Assembly: GCA_021827645.1 (NCBI GenBank)
Contig: JAKAVA010000019.1
Span: forward strand, 1 to 52,218
From: Planctomycetota bacterium
Lineage (GTDB): Bacteria; Planctomycetota; Phycisphaerae; WQYP01
Reading direction: 5' to 3'
Length of the DNA stretch: 52,218 bases
Below, one piece after another: positions 1-9,401 of the stretch. Position 1 is the first letter of the stretch; each line of letters starts with the position of its first letter. The notes under the pieces are model-generated. The model was not told the DNA's origin and made no database searches. It saw nothing but the letters and a program-made list of their open reading frames with translations. The translations under genes were made by a program, and so were the position numbers.

Positions 1-1
1 A

Positions 2-106
2 TGGGGCCTGAACCGCATCGAAACCGCGAATCCAGACGACTCCAAAATCAAATTCTGGTGTAAAGCAATTCTCACCAACCCCGCCTGGCCCGTCGCCATG
101 CTGTAA
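2..106 (+). CDS. 3' end of an unidentified protein (partial)
   Basis: An open frame enters from the left edge and reads 34 codons to a TAA, ending in residues NPAWPVAML. The composition (Trp, Asn, Lys, balanced codons) looks coding rather than random, and the stop lies about 160 bases before the next gene. Too little is visible to assign a family. The evidence is the open frame alone, so this could also be chance. Confidence 0.35.
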   Translation, partial: WGLNRIETANPDDSKIKFWCKAILTNPAWPVAML

Positions 107-269
107 TAACAACATCGCAACCGGCTCAATTTCGGCGGAAAATCGCTTGCAATCGGATCGCCAAGGGGTTAATATTGAGAGGGAACAGATCAAGCGTCCG
201 GTCTACGGCGCTCATCAGGCGTAGTAAAATAAGGTTTTTCGCGGGACTCTCGGCAAAAAGGAGTATCCC

Positions 270-914
270 ATGAGTGACAAGCCCCTCATGTGTCCGACAT
301 GTGCCACGCACATTGACGCACCGCACGGGCTATCCGCCTTGGTTAGCAAAATTCAGCGCGCGCATGTCCGGTGTCATAAGTGCGGCCGTACCACGCATCC
401 TAAAGACGCTCACATCATGTCCACCTCCTACCAGCATTGGTTCGGCCAGTTCAGGCTGCAACTTGAGGCGGCCGTTGGTTATCTGCCGCACCTGGAACTC
501 AATCCGGCCGTTGAGGTGCTTAAGCCAAAGCACTTCGATGATGATGTGCACCATATGCACACATTCCGTGAACTGCTGGATTACACCAGTGAAGTATTTC
601 GGCCGGTATTTCGTGACCGCGCGCTGGGTTATGACGACGCGGAACTCACCATATCACCGCTGAACCGCGAAGGAAGCAACGTAGCGATGGGATTGCGTCT
701 TTACGGGCATTGCGGCCACAATCACGAACAGGACGCTTGGACGCTGCTGATTACCCGCTACGGGCCGCGCGGTTTTATGACCTATCTGACCACCGGCCAC
801 AGCAAGCACCCGCTTCCAGAATCGGCAACGAAAAGCGTTTCACTGGATGGCAAGCCGATGCATGTCTGGTCCATGAAAGATCACAAACCGCCGGTGCCGG
901 CGGCGACGCATTAA
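270..914 (+). CDS. Hypothetical protein with N-terminal zinc ribbon
   Basis: A 214-residue protein of unknown function. The start is supported by an AAGGAG ribosome binding site six bases upstream. The N-terminus carries two Cys-X2-Cys knuckles, CPTC at residues 8-11 and CHKC at 35-38, which suggests a small zinc ribbon. The remaining ~170 residues are soluble, rich in His and aromatic residues, and match no family I recognise. There is no signal peptide or membrane segment. It stands alone, with the next gene convergent. A second long frame overlaps it but lacks a ribosome binding site and is treated as a shadow. Confidence 0.7.
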   Translation: MSDKPLMCPTCATHIDAPHGLSALVSKIQRAHVRCHKCGRTTHPKDAHIMSTSYQHWFGQFRLQLEAAVGYLPHLELNPAVEVLKPKHFDDDVHHMHTFRELLDYTSEVFRPVFRDRALGYDDAELTISPLNREGSNVAMGLRLYGHCGHNHEQDAWTLLITRYGPRGFMTYLTTGHSKHPLPESATKSVSLDGKPMHVWSMKDHKPPVPAATH

Positions 915-983
915 ACGGCACCGATGCAAACTTGGGGTCGGGGCGGGAGAACATATTGATCATTCATCATCCGCCGACGAATT

Positions 984-1502
984 TCAGTCGTACCGAATCA
1001 CACTGTGCACGTTGTAGCGTGACAGAAGCCCCGCGCCGGAAAGAAATGCGAGTTCAATCAAGACCGCAATACCCGCGATTTGGCCTCCCAACTCCTCCAC
1101 CAGCTTGCAGCACGCGCCCATCGTGCCCCCTGTTGCCAGCAAATCATCCACCATCAACACCTTTTGCCCCGGCCGGAGGGCATCCGCATGGATTTCAACC
1201 GTATCGCGGCCATATTCCAGATCATACGTTGCGGCCAGTTTTCGGTGGGGCAATTTGCCCGGCTTTCGCACCGGCACAAAACCGCATGAAAGGGCCTGAG
1301 CCACAGCAATTCCAAAGATGAAGCCGCGGGATTCTGCTCCGACCACGAGTTCAATGCCCCGGCCGCGGAATGGATTGGCCAGCATCTCGATCGCCATCGC
1401 CAAGCCTTTGGGATCGGCCAGCAGCGGCGTAATATCCTTGAAGACGATCCCGGGTTTTGGGAAATCGGGTATGTCGCGTATTAATTTTTCCAGTTCAACC
1501 AT
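984..1502 (-). CDS. apt: Adenine phosphoribosyltransferase
   Basis: Converts adenine and PRPP to AMP and pyrophosphate in purine salvage, in the cytoplasm. The protein opens with IRDIPDFPKPGIVFKDITPL, the family's N-terminal signature, and carries the PRPP-binding loop VLMVDDLLATGGT. At 172 residues it is the normal length for Apt. An ATG five codons upstream (1517) is also in frame, but GGGAG sits about seven bases before the internal ATG at 1502, so that start is preferred. It lies downstream of comEC on the same strand with a gap of about 76 bases and may be cotranscribed. Nothing looks disrupted. Confidence 0.95.
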   Translation of the reverse strand: MVELEKLIRDIPDFPKPGIVFKDITPLLADPKGLAMAIEMLANPFRGRGIELVVGAESRGFIFGIAVAQALSCGFVPVRKPGKLPHRKLAATYDLEYGRDTVEIHADALRPGQKVLMVDDLLATGGTMGACCKLVEELGGQIAGIAVLIELAFLSGAGLLSRYNVHSVIRYD

Positions 1503-1578
1503 GATGGACACTCCCATTAAACGGCTCTGCGGACGTCAATATAACCGCCTTTGACCGCAGAGTAATCCGGCGGATCGG

Positions 1579-4083
1579 CTACGGCCCCGGGCGGCCTGCC
1601 GCCGGGGTCCGCCGATCGGTGAGGTGAAAGCCGTGCGAATCGAGACGGATGCTCACTGCGCCGTCGCGAGCGGTGGAGAGATATCTTACCGGCAGGCTGC
1701 TCCACGCCTCCCTATCGGCGACGCGGGCCGCCCGAGTTTCACCGGTGCAGACAACAAACGCAGGGTGAAGAACTGCGAGCCTGCGGGCGGCGGCTGCATG
1801 CAGGTTACCGGCACCGATCAGGATGATGCCGGTCAGACGCCGTCCGCCGAGGCGTTTTTTCACACTTCTGATAACCGCTCTTACGGCCTGCGTGCGGCAC
1901 ATCAGCAGCACACGCTCGCCCGATGCTGAAAGCAGCAGCACGTCACCGCGATATTTGCGGAGCACGGCACTTTTTTTCGTCGGCCAGATGACCTGTAAAT
2001 GTCCCTGCGCTCCGATGGCGAATTTCTGCCCTGCTGAGAGCGGATGCAGAGACCCCGGCGAGCTTAACTGGTGCAAAAACTGTCTTACGGAAACGGGCCG
2101 ACCTGTGCCGCTTAAATCCCGTGCGTTCACCCACAGGGCTGCTTCGGGATAGCGGGCGTGCAGTGGCAGGGCCCCGGCCGCGTGGAGCGAATCGATCTGA
2201 GTGAGATAAATATCCGCCAGATTGGCGATGCCGCGATCCTTAAGCACCGCGCGGATATTGCGGCTGCACACCTGAGCCGAACCGGCGGTGCCGGCGTCAA
2301 TCAGATAGGCGCGACGGGAAAGCCAGTTGTGCCCGGTTTCCAATACCACGGCATTACCGCTGCTGAGACTTAATACTTCCATTCTGACGGCCGGTCCGCG
2401 GTTTTGAGCCAGTGCCGCCAGCGGAAAGCCGACCGTCAATACCACACCCGCCGCCGCGATGGCACGGCGATGGATTCGCAGATGATGGCGGAGCATCCAC
2501 GCCGCCAGCACGAGATAAAAGGCCGCGATCCAACCGGCGGACGGGGCTCGTACGACCATCTGGCTCAGCGGTAGCCGGGCCAAATCGTGCACCATCCATG
2601 CCATGAACTGCGCACAGGGAGCCGCGATGGTACCCACAATACCGGCGACGCCGGGCGCGGCAACCGAGCAGATCAATTGCAGCAGGCCGCTGATCAGGGC
2701 GACGACGACAACGGGAAAGAGCAGCAGGCCGGTCACCACGCCCCATGGCGTAATCTGGTGGTAATGAAACATCACCAGCGGCAGCGAGACGAGCGTGCCG
2801 ATGAAATTGGCCGTCAGCATGACGGCGATGAATGTCGCCAGGCGGAGCTTGAGCCGATCCAGATGCTTTTGCGAGGCGTTGGCGAAATCGGTGAGGCGGG
2901 CCAGCCATCGGCCGAAAATGGCGGTGTACACCCGAGGGGCCATGACGATGAGCATCCACGTCACGAGAAAGCTGAGTTGGAAGGATGCGTCGAAGAGTTC
3001 GGCGGGCCGCCAAAGCAGCACCACCAATGCGGTGAGCCCGAGGATATTTCCCATGCGCACCGGACGCCCCGCAAGCATGGTCAGCAGCACCAGCGCCGTG
3101 CCGAGCGCCGCCCGCACCACCGGCGGCCCGCATGGGGTGGCCAGCATGTACAGGATCACCAGAATCAAGGTGAGTGCCGCCCGCACACGCGGTGAGCGAA
3201 TCGGCCATCGGAGTATGAGCCAGATCACCTCGGCAATCAGCGCCACGTGCAGACCGGAGAGTGCCAGCAGATGCGCCGCTCCACAGCGGGAAAAATCACG
3301 TTCGATCTGCACAATGGACGGATCACGAAATCCCAGCAGCAGGGCGACCATTTCATTACCCGCAAGGCGATGGGTGCCTGATGCACGGAGGAATTCATGA
3401 CGAAGGTGTACGCGCCACGCCGCCAGCCAGCCGGAGAGGGGAAACAGCGATGGCCGCGCGCTGAGCAATCTGATCTGTGCGGCATGCGTCAGATCAATTT
3501 CAGCAAATACGCGTCGGGTGGCAAGATAACGGCGATAGTTGAATGCGCCCGGATTGGCCGGTGCGGCGGGCTTGGCCAGCCAACCCCACACTTCCACACG
3601 CTCATTGACGCCCAGACCGGGCAACCACCCCGGTGCACGCACCAGAACGCGGCCGGTTGCCGAGCGCCAGCGGCGATCGTTTCGGCACATCAGCACGCGG
3701 GCTCTGAATGTGGTGTAATCGCCGGCGATGGAAAACAGCGGTCCGCCGGGCGGCTTGAGATGATGTTGCGGTGGCGAGGTAATCAGCAGTTTGGCGCGGA
3801 TGAGCGCCCGCCCCCGGCTCGGTACCCGGAGTGCGATGTTATCGCGTGCCACCTGCCGCTGCTGAATATTAAATCTCGCCGCCCCGACCGCTGCAAATGC
3901 CGCCACGGCCAGTACAAAAGCCGCCCATCGCCCACGGCGAAGGACCACCAGTGCGGCGGCGCCGGTTATGGCCGCGATCGCGATGATGAGCTCGGTTGGC
4001 AGATGCCAGCGCCAGGCGAGGGCAATGCCGACTACGACCGCCGCCGCCAGATACATGGCCGGGTCGGTTGCGGGCGTTCGCAC
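1579..4083 (-). CDS. comEC: ComEC/Rec2-family DNA uptake channel
   Basis: A polytopic membrane protein of 834 residues that in competent bacteria forms the inner-membrane channel for single-stranded DNA. The order is typical: N-terminal hydrophobic helices, a soluble OB-like DUF4131 region (~residues 90-200), the competence domain with many membrane segments (the LLALSGLHVALIAEV signature near residue 275) and a C-terminal metallo-beta-lactamase-like domain. The start is GTG, with an ATG eight codons downstream as an alternative. The C-terminal domain keeps the fold outline (LIDAG), but where the THxHxDH metal site is expected it reads LTQIDSLHAAG, so metal-dependent nuclease activity is unlikely in that domain. 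No other competence gene is nearby. Confidence 0.93.
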   Translation of the reverse strand: MRTPATDPAMYLAAAVVVGIALAWRWHLPTELIIAIAAITGAAALVVLRRGRWAAFVLAVAAFAAVGAARFNIQQRQVARDNIALRVPSRGRALIRAKLLITSPPQHHLKPPGGPLFSIAGDYTTFRARVLMCRNDRRWRSATGRVLVRAPGWLPGLGVNERVEVWGWLAKPAAPANPGAFNYRRYLATRRVFAEIDLTHAAQIRLLSARPSLFPLSGWLAAWRVHLRHEFLRASGTHRLAGNEMVALLLGFRDPSIVQIERDFSRCGAAHLLALSGLHVALIAEVIWLILRWPIRSPRVRAALTLILVILYMLATPCGPPVVRAALGTALVLLTMLAGRPVRMGNILGLTALVVLLWRPAELFDASFQLSFLVTWMLIVMAPRVYTAIFGRWLARLTDFANASQKHLDRLKLRLATFIAVMLTANFIGTLVSLPLVMFHYHQITPWGVVTGLLLFPVVVVALISGLLQLICSVAAPGVAGIVGTIAAPCAQFMAWMVHDLARLPLSQMVVRAPSAGWIAAFYLVLAAWMLRHHLRIHRRAIAAAGVVLTVGFPLAALAQNRGPAVRMEVLSLSSGNAVVLETGHNWLSRRAYLIDAGTAGSAQVCSRNIRAVLKDRGIANLADIYLTQIDSLHAAGALPLHARYPEAALWVNARDLSGTGRPVSVRQFLHQLSSPGSLHPLSAGQKFAIGAQGHLQVIWPTKKSAVLRKYRGDVLLLSASGERVLLMCRTQAVRAVIRSVKKRLGGRRLTGIILIGAGNLHAAAARRLAVLHPAFVVCTGETRAARVADREAWSSLPVRYLSTARDGAVSIRLDSHGFHLTDRRTPAAGRPGP

Positions 4084-4640
4084 CCATGAGACCGACGGCT
4101 GAGTTTCCGGGTTAATATCCAGATTCGCCCCTCTGATTCACCATCACCTACTGCGAAAAAGTATATCGTAACTTCGGTTTGCCGTGGGGTGGACATGCAG
4201 TGCCGATGGGGTAGATCCGGTTCGATAACGATGGGTATGGCGGTGTTTTTGAGCGAGGCCGGGAAGGCCACACCCGCCAGAAAGCCGTGTTCCGCCACAG
4301 AGGGTTTCAGTATCCGCCGTGGCGCCTTCAAAACTCACTGAGTCGATGGATGCAATGACAGAGTTCGTGGACGATCACAACCGGAGATCACAGGTCCGAC
4401 ATGAAATCGCAGGTGCGGCGAGGACGCGAGGCGTGGTGTCATCCGGCATTTACAGTCAGGTTCAGCCAGCATTCGTACGAGTTCGGCTGACGGGCCGCGC
4501 CAGTTGCGTCAAAATCAACAGCGCGCTGCACGCGCATCTGCCTGAAGCGGTATGAACCTGCAACGATGACTCACTTCGATTGGCACTGCGCCGGCGAACA
4601 AAGGTGACACCGCCCAGACCCCGCAGGGGTATTACCATAA
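4084..4640. other. Gene-free interval between comEC and the fucosidase
   Basis: About 560 bases without a convincing gene. Short frames exist on both strands but none has a ribosome binding site with coding-like composition. It lies upstream of comEC and downstream of the fucosidase gene, so a comEC promoter is expected here, but I see no clear -35/-10 pair. Confidence 0.5.
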
Positions 4641-5990
4641 TCACCGAAGGGGTCGAACGGGGTCGGCGATTTTCAGCACGATGACCGTTGCGACCGGATC
4701 GGGTGCGGCAGACGGCAGATAAACAGATTGCCCATCCGGCCCTTTCGCCGTCTTTAATTTCTTCCCATCGGCCAAAAGATAAGCTTTGGTGATCGTATTG
4801 CGCATGGGGACGACCAGAGTGTGACTCCGCGGCCACTTAGTCACTTCGATGAATAACCTCCCCGGCTTCTGTGTCGCGTAACCGTAAGAAAGTTTCCCGT
4901 CAAAAGGCGTGCGATGCGATCCGTAGATGGCTTGACCATTTACCTTCAACCATTTGCCAATGGCCAGAAGGCGCTTCACTTCGGGCTGTGGGATGATTCC
5001 CTTGGCCGTGGGGCCGACATTCAGCAGAAAATTTCCACCGCCGCTGGCACACTCGATCAGATGATGAATTAGCAAAGCGGAGGATTTCCATTTGTGATTC
5101 CACGAGACGTAGCCCCATGTCGTGTTGATGGTCATGCAGGTTTCCCACGGGCCGGGAATACCCCTAGGGGGAATGTGCTGTTCCGGCGTAGCATAATCTC
5201 CATAGCCAAAGCCGATGCGGTTATTAAGAATGACCGTAGGATCGATTGAGCGGATATAGTGGTAAAGATCGCGGGCGAGGGGTTTATTCCAACCGTGCAT
5301 CCATCCGCCATCAAACCAGATCAGATGCGTGTGATACTGCGTGATGAGTTCATGAATTTGCCGTTCCATGTAATGCAGATAAGCGACCGCTCGCCCCGGC
5401 GCAAAATGCGTCGGGTTGTATGTTGGGTGCGTCGCGCTGGCATGGGCAGGAAGTTGATCGCGGGAGTGCCAATCCATAATTGAATAATACGTACAGAATT
5501 TTATACCCTGTGCCCGGCAGGCCGCGGAAAGCATTGCCAGCGGGTCCTTATGCCAGGGGGTATCCTGCACAATGTTGAAATGGGTGGCTTTGGTATTAAA
5601 CATACAGAAGCCTTCATGATGTTTACTGGTAATAACGATATATTTCATTCCGGCTTCGCGTGCGATTTTCACCCATTGTTCCGCATTGAAATCGACGGGG
5701 TCGAATTTTTTAGCCAGCGCGTTGTATTCCCGGTTCGGAATGTGGGCATTATTCTTGATCCACTCGCCATATCCCGGTACCCGCTTGCCATGCCATACGC
5801 CCGCCGGGACCGAGTAAAGTCCCCAGTGGATGAACATCCCAAAACGAGCCGCCTTCCACCACTTCATGTTGGCCGTATGCATTTTATGAACCGGCCCGGC
5901 GGCCACAGCGAGCCTCAGGGAAGTCGGGGCGAATATCGCGAACGTCACCGAAAATATCGTAATTACCAGCAGTCGCTTAACAGACACCAA
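4641..5990 (-). CDS. Secreted alpha-L-fucosidase, GH29 family
   Basis: A retaining fucosidase that removes alpha-linked fucose from glycans outside the cytoplasm. The first ~31 residues are a signal peptide with a basic start and a long hydrophobic core. GH29 signatures are clear: RFGMFIHWGLYS (49-60), TSKHHEGF (121-128) and LIWFDGGW (223-230), in which Asp227 is the expected nucleophile. At 449 residues it covers the catalytic barrel and a small C-terminal beta domain. The general acid is not conserved across the family, so I do not assign it. It stands alone, with no transporter or sulfatase gene beside it. Gene and family are secure, fucose specificity less so. Confidence 0.93.
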   Translation of the reverse strand: MVSVKRLLVITIFSVTFAIFAPTSLRLAVAAGPVHKMHTANMKWWKAARFGMFIHWGLYSVPAGVWHGKRVPGYGEWIKNNAHIPNREYNALAKKFDPVDFNAEQWVKIAREAGMKYIVITSKHHEGFCMFNTKATHFNIVQDTPWHKDPLAMLSAACRAQGIKFCTYYSIMDWHSRDQLPAHASATHPTYNPTHFAPGRAVAYLHYMERQIHELITQYHTHLIWFDGGWMHGWNKPLARDLYHYIRSIDPTVILNNRIGFGYGDYATPEQHIPPRGIPGPWETCMTINTTWGYVSWNHKWKSSALLIHHLIECASGGGNFLLNVGPTAKGIIPQPEVKRLLAIGKWLKVNGQAIYGSHRTPFDGKLSYGYATQKPGRLFIEVTKWPRSHTLVVPMRNTITKAYLLADGKKLKTAKGPDGQSVYLPSAAPDPVATVIVLKIADPVRPLR

Positions 5991-6550
5991 CTTAGTCTCC
6001 AGAAAACGCTACGAAACACAGTTATCAACCGCAGTCTAATTGTTCATTCCATGGAGTACAACCGATAAATTTCATTCCTTTGTTAACAATTTCCGTCAGA
6101 ACCAAGCAGCCGTTTCCAACGTAGAAGTAGATACAGTCCAACGCGTGCCCATCGTCGGCCGAAACATGTCAGCCAAGCCAATCATCTCGCACTCCTTTTA
6201 CCCGGCCAAAGGATTTTGTGGTGTGAAATCGATTCCTTATCGCCTGATCGGAGAACTTCGCAGAGATTCATACTTTCAAATACTCGGTCCTTATATTGTG
6301 CGCGAAATAGGGTTGATATACCGGTGAATCTTATGGATTGTCTGATGCCTGCGGCGAATCCTGACACGTCGAAACCTATGGTCACTTAAGATGCGGAGTC
6401 ATCGTCCGAAAACATCTACGCCCTCTATTATTTTGCGGGAAGAGTCGATATAGATGTCGGGAGAGGGTAATCGCCGACGGTTACCCGACACGTATTGAAG
6501 GACATCGTTTCAGAAGCGGCATCCCGCTGGACGCCTGCAGGAGGATATTG
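5991..6550. other. Intergenic region with one hairpin
   Basis: A 560-base divergent intergenic region between the fucosidase (minus) and the pseudopilin (plus), so promoters for both should lie here. The only structure I can support is a GGGTAA/TTACCC hairpin at 6465-6486 with a 10-base loop, about 65 bases before the pseudopilin start. No run of T follows it, so it may be an operator or leader structure rather than a terminator. Confidence 0.4.
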
Positions 6551-7405
6551 GTGAAGGTGAGTTATCCAAAGGCCGCTAACGCCGCCCACCGCTGCGGATT
6601 CACCCTCCTGGAAATGATTGTGGTGATCAGCATTGTTGTGCTCCTGATAGCCCTGTTATTACCAGCCATCCATTGGGCACAGGAGGCGGCTGGAAGTGCG
6701 GCGTGCGAAGCGAACCTGCGAACACTCGGTCAAACGACCTTGATTTACGCGAATGACAACAATGGCAGTCTGCCTTACGGAACCTGGAGCGATCCAAACC
6801 TGCCTTTGAGTAATACCAACGCCGTATCCGGCGAGTGGGCGAATCTGGACTTCTATACGCTGGAGAGTTCAACTGTACCGGTTAATAACGACGGCGTTAT
6901 CGGACAAAATATCCCCGCGCAGTTTGCCGCCAAGTGGGATGCCATCTTCTGGTGCCCCGACAAGCAGATACCGATGAGCGGATTGTGGGGTGTCAACTAT
7001 GCGGCCAATCCGAATGTTTTTCTCACACCAACCATCAACAGCACGACCGGATATGCGGCCGATCAGAGTCTGCTTCTGGGAGACATTCCCGACCCATCGG
7101 ATGTCATCGGTATCGGCGACACCAATCAAACCGCACCGAATGGTTCATGCACGCAATACCTGTTCTCCTGGTTGCCATCACAACTTTCATGGCAATACGG
7201 CAGCTACACCCCGACCACGGTGATTCCACCGAATCCCGGCAATACGGACTTCGCAGGCACCGCGCTGAGCAATCAAGGATTACGTTATCGACATAATTCC
7301 AGCGGGCCGGAGTCTGGCGACGCCAATGCGGTTTTCATGGATGATCACGTTGAATCGATGCAGATGAATTCGGTCAGCGTCTCCAATGTCATACCCGGGG
7401 AGTAA
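6551..7405 (+). CDS. Prepilin-like protein with N-terminal methylation motif
   Basis: A type II secretion/type IV pilin-like pseudopilin of about 284 residues, anchored by one N-terminal helix and processed by a prepilin peptidase. The cleavage motif reads GFTLLEMIVV, with the methylated-Phe position and Glu5 conserved, followed by a hydrophobic stretch. The C-terminus has RHN near residue 255 and ANAVFMDDHVE about ten residues later, resembling the H-X9-DG motif of the planctomycete DUF1559 family but with DD in place of DG. The start is GTG at 6551, six bases after AGGAGG. A TTG one codon earlier is less likely. No secretion machinery genes adjoin it; planctomycetes commonly encode many such orphans. 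Confidence 0.9.
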   Translation: MKVSYPKAANAAHRCGFTLLEMIVVISIVVLLIALLLPAIHWAQEAAGSAACEANLRTLGQTTLIYANDNNGSLPYGTWSDPNLPLSNTNAVSGEWANLDFYTLESSTVPVNNDGVIGQNIPAQFAAKWDAIFWCPDKQIPMSGLWGVNYAANPNVFLTPTINSTTGYAADQSLLLGDIPDPSDVIGIGDTNQTAPNGSCTQYLFSWLPSQLSWQYGSYTPTTVIPPNPGNTDFAGTALSNQGLRYRHNSSGPESGDANAVFMDDHVESMQMNSVSVSNVIPGE

Positions 7406-7689
7406 GACTCCGCCAGAGGGCTGACGCTCGATCCGCCCATCGGCATTAAGCCCCTCGCATTTCACACCTTGATCCCCATGTTCCAGATATATGTTGAGGT
7501 GCGTTTTCACACGACTTTTCCCCATTTCGCATTTGTCCAACTTGTGATCCCATATAGCCGCCGAAGTTGAAACGGTCGGGATGCAACCACCGGCGGCGTA
7601 GAACGACCCCGGCATCGCACTGGGCCGCACGCTGCATTCCCGCAGTGTGGATACCCCATTCGATTTCCAGTTTTTTTATGGAGAAGATC

Positions 7690-9042
7690 ATGATGAAAAT
7701 CAACCCGAGCGAAAAGCTTTCCGCGCAGAAGAATGGCCACGGAGCCGAGCCGCCCGATGAATCAGCCTCCGTCGAACACAAGGCCGTCGACTCTGCGCCG
7801 GTGACTGGTGGCTTGGATGCGGCACTCGAGACGATCCAGAGTTCGATCGATCAGCAGTTGCAGAACGCGACCGGCCTCATCACTCAGCGAGTGATGGATG
7901 AGGTGTCAAAATCACTGCGGCAGGCGAAACCCGCCGTCATCGTCGGGCCTGAGCGCCGACTGGCGGATCCGACCGGCGGTTTTGCCAACCTGGGTGAATT
8001 TGCGCAAGCCGTCCGGCGGCTTTCGATTCATAAAACCCCGGATCCGCGTCTGACGAGCATGGTGCGAAAAGCGGACGGGATGGATGAATCGGTGCTGTCG
8101 GATGGTGGGGCATTGGTTCCGACGCAGTACGCCAATCAGATTTACCGTGATGTCTTGGAAGAAAGCCTGCTTTTTGAAAAAGCCCGCAAATATCCGATCA
8201 CGCTGGGCAATTCCCTTTTTGTGCCCGTGCGTTCCATGACAGAACTGGGGGTCACGGCGGCATCGGGCGGATCGCTGGGAAGCTGGCTCAACGGCGACGG
8301 TGTTGCCATTGCCCCGCAGAAACCCGTTTACAGCCGCGTGCAGTTTACGCTTAACCGCTGGGGCACGCTGCTGCCGGTCACCGATGAATTACTTCAGGAT
8401 AATAATGTTGCCCTGAGTCATTTCATCTTGGATGAAGGGGGCATTGCTCTGGCCTGGGACCTGAATCAGGCGTTTATCAACGGGACGGGTCTCGGCCAGC
8501 CGGCGGGCATTCTCGCATCTTCAGCGCTGGTGCAGGCCCCGGCCGATGCGGGCCAAACTGCCGGCACCATCAGTTACACCAATCTGGTCAACATGAAGAG
8601 TCTGCTTTGGACGGTAGCGCCGGGCGATATGTCGGGCGTGGTGTGGATTGCCAACCCCGATGCCGAAGCCCAGTTTGAACAGTTGAAAGATTCCGCCGGA
8701 CGCAATCTGTATTATGCGGCCGGTACCATCGGCCAGACGCCCACGGCCAAGCTCTTCGGCATTCCGGTGATTTACAGCTATCACTGCCCGGCACTCGGTG
8801 ATGCAGGCGATGTGATCCTGGCCGACCTGAAGCAGTATGGCGTGGCGACCAAGGCAGGTGGTCAGGTTGAGACGGCCATGTCAATGCATCTGTATTTTGA
8901 TGCTGCCGAGGTGGCGTTCCGCATGATTTACCGCATCGATGGCAAGGTGATGCGGCAGCAGCCGCTCAAACTGCCCAACAGCCCCAACAGTCGCAGCGGA
9001 TTTGTCTGCATTGAGCCGCGTGGCGGCGGCCCGGCAAGCTGA
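7690..9042 (+). CDS. Phage major capsid protein, HK97 fold
   Basis: A 450-residue capsid subunit of tailed phages or elements derived from them. The N-terminal ~110 residues are polar and helical like a delta/scaffold domain. Then comes the HK97 core: LSDGGALVPTQYANQIY, a stretch of paired strands, and the GTGLGQPAGIL motif typical of this family, ending in a strand-rich P-domain/E-loop region. GGAG lies six bases before the ATG at 7690, so the longer open frame from 7567 is not used. No portal, terminase, prohead protease or tail gene lies in the window; the neighbours are a lipoprotein, a membrane protein and a glycosyltransferase. It may be a satellite, a relic or a domesticated shell protein. 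Confidence 0.92.
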   Translation: MMKINPSEKLSAQKNGHGAEPPDESASVEHKAVDSAPVTGGLDAALETIQSSIDQQLQNATGLITQRVMDEVSKSLRQAKPAVIVGPERRLADPTGGFANLGEFAQAVRRLSIHKTPDPRLTSMVRKADGMDESVLSDGGALVPTQYANQIYRDVLEESLLFEKARKYPITLGNSLFVPVRSMTELGVTAASGGSLGSWLNGDGVAIAPQKPVYSRVQFTLNRWGTLLPVTDELLQDNNVALSHFILDEGGIALAWDLNQAFINGTGLGQPAGILASSALVQAPADAGQTAGTISYTNLVNMKSLLWTVAPGDMSGVVWIANPDAEAQFEQLKDSAGRNLYYAAGTIGQTPTAKLFGIPVIYSYHCPALGDAGDVILADLKQYGVATKAGGQVETAMSMHLYFDAAEVAFRMIYRIDGKVMRQQPLKLPNSPNSRSGFVCIEPRGGGPAS

Positions 9043-9152
9043 GGCTGATCCGCAAACGGTGGTGATGGATTTCAGGTGGGTGTCGGCGACCTGTGAATGG
9101 GCGCCGGCACCCGCCATTGGGCAGAGTTTGCGCGATTGATCAGATGATTGAG

Positions 9153-9401
9153 ATGAAACCGAAATGGATCATCCTGCCAGCGGCGTGCATGATCCTGCTT
9201 GCCGGATGCACGACGAGCCGGTGTGGGCAATTGGCGACACGCACCGGAATTTCGCGTTCGCCGGTCGCCAAGGCAAAACTCAATGCTCAAGCGCGAATCA
9301 CCGCCCTTAAATCCATTTCCCGCTGGACCGCCAGCCTGCCACACCCGATGTCACCCATTTTCCAAGATTCACTCAACTACAGCGATAAGAAGGAGATTGA
9401 T
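9153..9401 (+). other. Lipoprotein leader joined in frame to the next lipoprotein
   Basis: From an ATG at 9153 the sequence encodes a signal peptide with lipobox LLAGC, then about 60 residues without recognisable fold, and runs without a stop into the next lipoprotein at 9402. The second gene has its own ribosome binding site, signal peptide and lipobox, so a single product with two leaders is implausible. Either this is a small upstream lipoprotein whose stop was lost, or the middle has suffered a frameshift: another frame over 9210-9385 also looks protein-like but contains stops. The leader is clear; the mature part is doubtful. Confidence 0.45.

Noticed and set aside
710..1321. 203-codon plus-strand frame across the zinc-ribbon gene end and apt
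   Set aside because: It is antisense to apt and out of frame with the zinc-ribbon gene; Pro/Arg-rich with no motif.
2354..3208. 284-codon minus-strand frame inside comEC
   Set aside because: It overlaps the membrane core of comEC in another frame, is very rich in Arg, Ala, Gly and His, and has no ribosome binding site; typical GC-rich shadow frame.
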